A stretch of 64,000 bases of DNA, taken from assembly GCF_003732705.1 (NCBI RefSeq), contig NZ_MOBR01000016.1, positions 1 through 64,000 on the forward strand, in the 5' to 3' direction. Below are positions 59,005-64,000 of the stretch, piece by piece. The notes under the pieces are model-generated. The model was not told the origin of the DNA. It made no database searches and saw only the letters and a program-made list of their open reading frames with translations. The position numbers were made by a program, and so were the translations under genes. Within the stretch, counting starts at the first letter, position 1. The number at the start of each line of letters is the position of its first letter. This DNA comes from Pseudomonas frederiksbergensis (GTDB lineage: Bacteria > Pseudomonadota > Gammaproteobacteria > Pseudomonadales > Pseudomonadaceae).

Positions 59005-60285
59005 TTACAACAACGGCTCATCCGCCTTCTTGTGCTTCCAGCTGTCATTGCCCGGCAGCAACAGGTTCAGCGCAATCGCCACCACCGCGCACAGCGCGAT
59101 GCCTTTGAGGCCAAAGTCGTCCGGACCCGTGCCGGTGCCGACCAGCACACCGCCAATCCCGAACACCAACGTCACCGAGACAATCACCAGATTGCGCGCC
59201 TCGCCCAGGTCGATCTTGTGGCGAATCAGCGTGTTCATGCCCACCGCCGCAATCGAACCGAACAACAGGCACAGAATCCCGCCCATCACCGGCACTGGAA
59301 TGCTTTGCAGCAGCGCACCGAACTTGCCGACAAACGCCAGGCTGATGGCAAAGATCGCCGCCCAAGTCATGATTTTCGGGTTGTAGTTCTTGGTCAACAT
59401 CACCGCGCCCGTGACTTCGGCGTAGGTGGTGTTGGGTGGTCCGCCGAACAGACCGGCCGCAGTGGTGGCAATGCCATCACCGAGCAGGGTGCGGTGCAAG
59501 CCGGGTTTCTTCAGGTAATCGCGACCGGTCACGCTACCGACCGCAATCACGCCGCCGATGTGCTCGATGGCCGGGGCCAGCGCGACCGGGACGATGAACA
59601 GAATCGCCTGCCAGTTGAACTCCGGCGCGGTGAAGTGCGGAATCGCGAACCATGGGGCGGCGGCAATCTTTGCGGTATCGACCACGCCGAAATAGAACGC
59701 CATGGCAAAACCGACCAGTACGCCGGAGATGATCGGCACCAGGCGGAAAATGCCTTTGCCGAACACCGCGACGATCAGGGTGGTCAGCAGCGCCGGCATC
59801 GAGATCAGCATCGCAGTCTGGTAATGAATCAGCTCGCTACCATCGCCAGCCTTGCCCATCGCCATGTTGGCGGCAATCGGCGCCATGGCCAGGCCGATGG
59901 AGATGATCACCGGACCAATCACCACCGGTGGCAGCAAGCGGTCAATGAAACCGGTGCCTTTGATCTTCACGGCCAGGCCGAGGAAGGTGTAGACGAAACC
60001 GGCCGCCATCACACCGCCCATGGTCGCCGCGAGGCCGAACTGGCCCTTGGCGAGAATGATCGGGGTGATGAAGGCAAAGCTTGAGGCCAGGAACACCGGC
60101 ACCTGACGCCCGGTGACGATCTGGAACAGAATCGTCCCAAGACCTGCGGTGAACAGCGCCACGTTCGGGTCCAGGCCGGTAATCAGCGGCATCAACACCA
60201 GGGCGCCGAACGCCACGAACAGCATCTGTGCACCCGACAGCACTGTGCGCCAGAGCGGATCGTTGAACTCATCCTGCATGCTCAA
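59005..60285 (-). CDS. uraA: uracil:H+ symporter
   Basis: A 426 aa member of the nucleobase-ascorbate transporter family with 14 predicted membrane spans. Family marks are SFAFITPIILAKGQFG (about 69-84), EHIGGVIAVGSVTGRD (near 242) and LFGGPPNTTYAEVTGAVMLT (near 276). It overlaps the upstream upp gene by 4 bp, the usual uracil salvage pair. Confidence 0.93.
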   Translation of the reverse strand: MSMQDEFNDPLWRTVLSGAQMLFVAFGALVLMPLITGLDPNVALFTAGLGTILFQIVTGRQVPVFLASSFAFITPIILAKGQFGLAATMGGVMAAGFVYTFLGLAVKIKGTGFIDRLLPPVVIGPVIISIGLAMAPIAANMAMGKAGDGSELIHYQTAMLISMPALLTTLIVAVFGKGIFRLVPIISGVLVGFAMAFYFGVVDTAKIAAAPWFAIPHFTAPEFNWQAILFIVPVALAPAIEHIGGVIAVGSVTGRDYLKKPGLHRTLLGDGIATTAAGLFGGPPNTTYAEVTGAVMLTKNYNPKIMTWAAIFAISLAFVGKFGALLQSIPVPVMGGILCLLFGSIAAVGMNTLIRHKIDLGEARNLVIVSVTLVFGIGGVLVGTGTGPDDFGLKGIALCAVVAIALNLLLPGNDSWKHKKADEPLL

Positions 60286-60920
60286 GCGTCCTTCTGCTTG
60301 GTGCCGAAGATCTTGTCACCGGCATCGCCCAGGCCTGGGATGATGTAGCCGTGTTCGTTGAGTTTTTCGTCAATGGAGGCGGTGTAGATCATCACGTCCG
60401 GATGCGCCTTTTCCACAGCGGCGATGCCTTCAGGGGCTGCTACCAGCACCATGGCGCGGATGTCACGGCAACCAGCCTTTTTCAGCAAGTCGATGGTCGC
60501 GACCATGGAGCTGCCGGTGGCGAGCATCGGGTCGATGATCATTGCCAGGCGTTCGTTGATTTCCGGAACCAGTTTTTCCAGGTAGGTGTGAGCTTGCAGG
60601 GTCTGTTCGTTACGGGCCACGCCGACGGCGCTGACTTTGGCGCCCGGGATCAGGCTCAGCACGCCTTCGAGCATGCCGATACCGGCGCGCAGGATTGGCA
60701 CCACGGTAATCTTCTTGCCGGCGATTTTTTCAACCGACACAGTACCGGCCCAACCTTCGATATCGTAGGTTTCCAGTGGCAGGTCTTTGGTAGCTTCATA
60801 GGTCAGCAGGGCACCGACTTCCTGAGCAAGCTCACGGAAATTCTTCGTGCTAATGTCTGCGCGGCGCATAAGGCCAAGTTTATGACGGATCAGCGGATGG
60901 CGGATCTCTTGGATGGGCAT
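60282..60920 (-). CDS. upp: uracil phosphoribosyltransferase
   Basis: A 212 aa enzyme converting uracil and PRPP to UMP. PRPP loop MIIDPMLATGSSMVATIDLL (about 126-145), opening IRHPLIRHKLGLMR and C-terminal YIIPGLGDAGDKIFGT for uracil binding. Cotranscribed with uraA. Confidence 0.96.
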   Translation of the reverse strand: MPIQEIRHPLIRHKLGLMRRADISTKNFRELAQEVGALLTYEATKDLPLETYDIEGWAGTVSVEKIAGKKITVVPILRAGIGMLEGVLSLIPGAKVSAVGVARNEQTLQAHTYLEKLVPEINERLAMIIDPMLATGSSMVATIDLLKKAGCRDIRAMVLVAAPEGIAAVEKAHPDVMIYTASIDEKLNEHGYIIPGLGDAGDKIFGTKQKDA

Positions 60921-61085
60921 GGGGAAAGGCTCCGGCGGCGGGCAAAAAAACCGGCCTAGATTAATCTATCCGAGGGTGTTGTCCTATAGACATACAGTAC
61001 GTTAGTCCACAAACGCTTGATTCGGCCGGGCTGGATGCGTACCTTTGCCCGCTTTTCCTGAATCCGCCACCCCTTGGAGAGCGAC

Positions 61086-61643
61086 ATGCCTGCTGATCTC
61101 GAGCATATCCGTCAAATCATGCGAGAGGCTGACTGCCTGTACACCGAAGCTGAAGTCGAGGCGGCCATCGCCCGCGTCGGTGCACACATCAACGAACAGC
61201 TGGCTGAGACCAACCCGGTGGTGTTCTGTGTGATGAACGGCGGCCTGATTTTCGCCGGCAAGCTGCTCACCCATCTGCACTTCCCGCTGGAAGCGTCCTA
61301 CCTGCACGCTACCCGTTATCGCAATGAAACCAGCGGTGGCGACCTGTTCTGGAAAGCCAAGCCGGAAGTGTCGTTCCTCGACCGCGACGTGCTGATCATC
61401 GACGACATCCTCGATGAAGGTCACACCCTGGGCGCGATCATCGACTACTGCAAACACGCCGGCGCGCGCAAAGTGCACACCGCCGTGCTGATCGACAAGG
61501 ACCACGACCGCAAGGCTCGCCCGGACCTGAAGGCCGATTTCGTCGGTTTGCCGTGCATCGACCGTTACATCTTCGGTTATGGCATGGACTACAAGGGCTA
61601 CTGGCGTAATGCCAATGGGATTTTTGCCGTTAAAGGAATGTAA
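61086..61643 (+). CDS. hpt: hypoxanthine-guanine phosphoribosyltransferase
   Basis: A 185 aa purine salvage enzyme. PRPP loop VLIIDDILDEGHTLGAIIDY (about 102-121) and FCVMNGGLIFAGKL near 46. ATG 61086 has TTGGAGAGCGAC upstream; the longer frame would start at the TTG of that site. Divergent from upp. Confidence 0.93.
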   Translation: MPADLEHIRQIMREADCLYTEAEVEAAIARVGAHINEQLAETNPVVFCVMNGGLIFAGKLLTHLHFPLEASYLHATRYRNETSGGDLFWKAKPEVSFLDRDVLIIDDILDEGHTLGAIIDYCKHAGARKVHTAVLIDKDHDRKARPDLKADFVGLPCIDRYIFGYGMDYKGYWRNANGIFAVKGM

Positions 61644-61646
61644 TCA

Positions 61647-62120
61647 ATGGCCACGCCGAGCTTTCTGGATCTGACACTGTTCAATGAATTGGCCGGGAAA
61701 GCTGCGGCTAGCCCTCGTGGGCGCCAGCATCACAACTTCCATCAGATGGAAGATGCTTGCCACCGCATGTTGGTGGGTTTGCAGCCGAACACCTACATCC
61801 CGCCTCATCGGCACCTGGGCGAAAACAAGGCTGAAACCCTGTTGGTCCTCAAGGGACGGTTGGGTGTGTTGATCTTCGACGAGTCCGGTGTGGTGGTGAA
61901 GAAGCAAATCCTGCAGGCCGGTGGCGACTGTGTCGGCGTGGACCTGCCGACGGGCGTGTTCCATGGCCTGGTGGTGCTTGAAGCCGACAGTCTGATGTTC
62001 GAGTGCAAGGCGGGTCCTTATCGCCCGGTCGGTGAAGGTGAGCTGCCTCACTGGGCGCCCCGTGAAGGCGAGGCGGGTGTGGCCGAGTATCAGGCCTGGA
62101 TGCACGCGCAGTTCGATTGA
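61647..62120 (+). CDS. WbuC-family cupin metalloprotein
   Basis: A 157 aa cupin with HHNFHQMEDACHRMLVGLQP then IPPHRHLGENKAETLLVLKG, which carries the metal-binding His/Glu set (near residues 52-61). WbuC proteins occur in O-antigen loci, but this copy follows hpt by 3 bp, so it is an accessory of the salvage operon. Function unknown. Confidence 0.85.
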   Translation: MATPSFLDLTLFNELAGKAAASPRGRQHHNFHQMEDACHRMLVGLQPNTYIPPHRHLGENKAETLLVLKGRLGVLIFDESGVVVKKQILQAGGDCVGVDLPTGVFHGLVVLEADSLMFECKAGPYRPVGEGELPHWAPREGEAGVAEYQAWMHAQFD

Positions 62121-62131
62121 TCTACATCCCT

Positions 62132-62176
62132 TGTAGGAGCGGGCAAGTCGAATCGTCGCACCGCTCGCTCCTACAG
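62132..62176. repeat. degenerate REP element
   Basis: TGTAGGAGCGGGCAAG and CTCGCTCCTACAG form a partly matched palindrome; the central part is diverged from the other REPs. Confidence 0.65.
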
Positions 62177-62241
62177 AGGCGGCACCGCTTCACCTCAGTC
62201 AGCCGTGATAAAGTGCTCGGCCCCGCCCTCCGGAGCCCGTC

Positions 62242-62727
62242 ATGAGCCTTTTGATCCGCAGCTGCGCCGCCCTGTTGCTGACTCTCAGCCTGCCCCTGGC
62301 CGCCGCTCCGGCGCCGATGCACGGGCAGTTCCTGCCGCCGGATGACCTGACCTTGCGTGACGCCGAACCGGACCAGCAACAACTGTTGCAGGTCACCGAC
62401 TATTCGGTAGTGGTGGGCAGCCAGCGTCAGTCCACCCAACAGCCGATCCCGGTGACGTCGCCGCTGCTGATCCGCCTGAAAGGTAAATCCTTGAACAAGG
62501 GGGCGACCATCAGCCAGGTGCTGGTCAACTTCGATGGCGAAAGCAAAAGCCTGAAAAAGCCGATCTACGACGAAACGAGCAAAACCCTGACGCTCTACTA
62601 CCCGCTGGCGCAATACCGGGTGGTGATCGATTTGCTGCGCAACGACACGGTGTATTGCCAGTTCCTCACCTACGCCAACGGTCATGTCTGGGCCGATCTG
62701 CACACCGGCAGCGTTCGTGCGCGTTGA
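62242..62727 (+). CDS. secreted protein of unknown function
   Basis: A 161 aa protein with a signal peptide (MSLLIRSCAALLLTLSLPLA, cleavage after AAA). The mature part is beta-rich (YSVVVGSQRQS, LTLYYPLAQYRVVIDLLRND) with a single Cys. CGGAGCCCGTC precedes the ATG. I do not recognise a domain. The gene is followed after 63 bp by the PA4642-like gene. Confidence 0.72.
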   Translation: MSLLIRSCAALLLTLSLPLAAAPAPMHGQFLPPDDLTLRDAEPDQQQLLQVTDYSVVVGSQRQSTQQPIPVTSPLLIRLKGKSLNKGATISQVLVNFDGESKSLKKPIYDETSKTLTLYYPLAQYRVVIDLLRNDTVYCQFLTYANGHVWADLHTGSVRAR

Positions 62728-62790
62728 GCCCGGCGTCAATCGAGGGGTAAACTGCCCGCCCCGTGAAATGTCTGCGAGCTGGAGTCGGCA

Positions 62791-63078
62791 ATGCGTAAAG
62801 ATAAGAAGCAAGTGATTGGTGACGAGATCGGCGATGAGCAGATCAAGCTGTTTCTCGATTTTGAACCGGTCGACGCCACTTCACCGTCCCTGCACAAACT
62901 GATCAAGGCCTATCGCGGCCTGCGCATCGACGATTTCGAGCGCTTCCTGACGTTCTTCGTCGAAGCCGGGTATGACCTGGACGGCAAGGATCAGCACGGC
63001 GATGATTTTGTTGCGGTGATCAAGGATCAGCGTAATGCGGCTGAGTACATTGAGTTGATTGCCAAGGCTCGCGGTTAA
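62791..63078 (+). CDS. PA4642-family small protein
   Basis: A 95 aa soluble acidic protein, starting MRKDKKQVIGDEIGDEQIKL and ending VIKDQRNAAEYIELIAKARG. It matches the small pseudomonad PA4642 family next to mqo. Function unknown. Confidence 0.8.
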   Translation: MRKDKKQVIGDEIGDEQIKLFLDFEPVDATSPSLHKLIKAYRGLRIDDFERFLTFFVEAGYDLDGKDQHGDDFVAVIKDQRNAAEYIELIAKARG

Positions 63079-63210
63079 GATCAAAAGATCGCAGCCTCGT
63101 TTCACTCGACAGCTCCTACCAGCTCCTACAGGTGCACGCGTTGTAGGAGCAAAGCTTGCTCGCGATAGCGCTCTGAAGGACGCCATCGCGGGCAAGCCAT
63201 GCTCCTACAG
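63078..63210. repeat. composite repeat: second family plus REP pair
   Basis: 63078-63119 has GATCAAAAGATCGCAGCC and CAGCTCCTAC (the second repeat family also seen at 12817). 63142-63210 is a REP pair (TGTAGGAGCAAAGCTTGCTC and GGGCAAGCCATGCTCCTACA). Confidence 0.8.
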
Positions 63211-63220
63211 GTAGGCGCAT

Positions 63221-63260
63221 AAAAAAACGCCCCGCTCTCACTGAGAACGGGGCGTTTTTT
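63221..63260. terminator. bidirectional terminator, PA4642-like gene / mqo
   Basis: AAAAAAACGCCCCGCTCTC-ACT-GAGAACGGGGCGTTTTTT is a strong symmetric hairpin between convergent genes. Confidence 0.92.
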
Positions 63261-63271
63261 GTGGGGCCGAA

Positions 63272-64000
63272 TCAAGCGTAGCTTTCGGTCTCGTTACTGG
63301 CTTCAACCAGTTCCAGGGCGACGTTGTTGTGCGCGTTGATCTTGCGATACAGCGCCGCGTCGGTTTCCAGGACTTTTTCCCGGGCCGGGAAGATTTCCGC
63401 CAGTTTGGCCGCCCACTCGCCGGACGCTTTGTTCGGGAAGCACTTCTCGATCAGCTCAAGCATGATCGAAACCGTCACCGAAGCACCTGGCGAAGCGCCG
63501 AGCAGCGCCGCCAAAGAACCGTCCTTGGCCGCGACCAGTTCGGTACCGAACTGCAGAACGCCGCCCTTTTTCGGGTCTTTCTTGATGATCTGCACCCGTT
63601 GGCCGGCCACTTCCAGGCGCCAGTCTTCGGCTTTCGCTTCAGGGTAGAAGCGACGCAGGGAATCGAGGCGCTGCTCCATCGATTGCATCACTTCACTGAC
63701 CAGGTACTTGGTCAGGTCCATGTTGTTTTTCGCCACGGACAGCATCGGGCCGATGTTGCCGGCGCGAACCGACAGCGGCAGGTCCATGAAGGAACCGTGC
63801 TTGAGGAACTTGGTGGTGAAACCGGCATACGGCCCGAACAACAGGGACTTGCTGCCATCGACCACGCGGGTGTCCAGGTGCGGCACGGACATCGGCGGCG
63901 AGCCCACGGCCGCCTGGCTGTAGACCTTGGCCTGGTGATGCTTGACCACTTCCGGGTTGTCGCAACGCAGCCACTGGCCACTGATCGGGAAGCCGCCGAA
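63272..64000 (-). CDS. mqo: malate:quinone oxidoreductase, C-terminal part (cut by window end)
   Basis: The C-terminal 242 codons of Mqo, a membrane-associated FAD enzyme that oxidises malate to oxaloacetate and passes electrons to quinone. Family blocks seen are GGFPISGQWLRC at the edge, VPHLDTRVVDGSKSLLFGP and GASPGASVTVSIMLELIEKC. The frame is open to the window edge, so the gene continues to the right. Confidence 0.95.
   Translation of the reverse strand, partial: FGGFPISGQWLRCDNPEVVKHHQAKVYSQAAVGSPPMSVPHLDTRVVDGSKSLLFGPYAGFTTKFLKHGSFMDLPLSVRAGNIGPMLSVAKNNMDLTKYLVSEVMQSMEQRLDSLRRFYPEAKAEDWRLEVAGQRVQIIKKDPKKGGVLQFGTELVAAKDGSLAALLGASPGASVTVSIMLELIEKCFPNKASGEWAAKLAEIFPAREKVLETDAALYRKINAHNNVALELVEASNETESYA

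Noticed and set aside
1..64000. CRISPR array, prophage or insertion sequence
   Set aside because: Repeats found are REP-type palindromes with irregular spacing; no cas, integrase or transposase frames were seen.

Overview
The window is chromosomal DNA from a Pseudomonas of the fluorescens group. The evidence is the GC-rich codon use, the gene neighbourhoods (hemA-prfA-prmC-moeB-murI-pagL; lolB-ispE-tRNA-Gln-prs-rplY-pth-ychF; uraA-upp / hpt; mksFEB / holD-rimI) and many pseudomonad REP palindromes of the types GTGGGAGCGAGCTTGCTCGC and GTAGGAGCAAAGCTTGCTCGC. There is no rRNA, insertion sequence, prophage or CRISPR array. Two tRNA genes (Met-CAU, Gln-UUG) are present. The malate:quinone oxidoreductase gene is cut by the right edge.

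Layout. 1-3.7 kb: a PqiA/PqiA/PqiB-type envelope lipid-transport operon whose MCE protein has six MCE domains. 3.9-8.8 kb: the MksF-E-B condensin (minus strand). 8.9-10.1 kb: a divergent HolD-like psi subunit and rimI. 10.2-14.6 kb: an acidic protein, beta-carbonic anhydrase, an unknown secreted protein and a Tat-exported lipoprotein phosphoesterase. 14.7-15.1 kb: an orphan MNT nucleotidyltransferase next to what looks like the dead start of its HEPN toxin. 15.1-24.4 kb: transporters (AtoE, MHS, GntP, MFS), a soluble PAS-PAS chemoreceptor, small enzymes and an araC/lysE deletion scar. 24.5-33.8 kb: ddlA, a GGCT-like protein, a molbindin, a decayed higBA scar, a lipoprotein gamma-glutamyltransferase, a DUF2817 peptidase, tRNA-Met, a membrane chemoreceptor and an Fsr-like MFS. 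34-46.5 kb: housekeeping genes. 58.9-64 kb: uracil and hypoxanthine salvage, WbuC, two small proteins and mqo.

The most interesting region is 46.9-57.9 kb. Nine minus-strand genes are joined by abutting or overlapping stop/start codons or a 20 bp gap: DUF523/DUF1722 protein, MerR regulator, photolyase, SnoaL-like protein, SDR, FAD oxidoreductase, DUF1365, Cfa-like methyltransferase, DUF2878. Their promoter (TTGACT-N16-TATGAT) is bracketed by two TGTACA-N12-TGTACA-type operators. The same motif recurs in the next promoter region, between a renalase-like flavoprotein plus Trp-rich protein and a divergent TIGR01777-hemH pair. The MerR protein lacks the B12-binding motifs of CarH/LitR, so it resembles the class II LitR light regulators known from P. 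putida. The likely picture is a light- or photooxidation-induced programme that couples DNA photorepair to membrane fatty-acid modification and possibly to haem/porphyrin control. The chemistry of the fatty-acid part is not known from sequence.

Three separate scars of gene decay (HEPN, HigBA, AraC/LysE) show where accessory genes were lost from otherwise stable chromosome.
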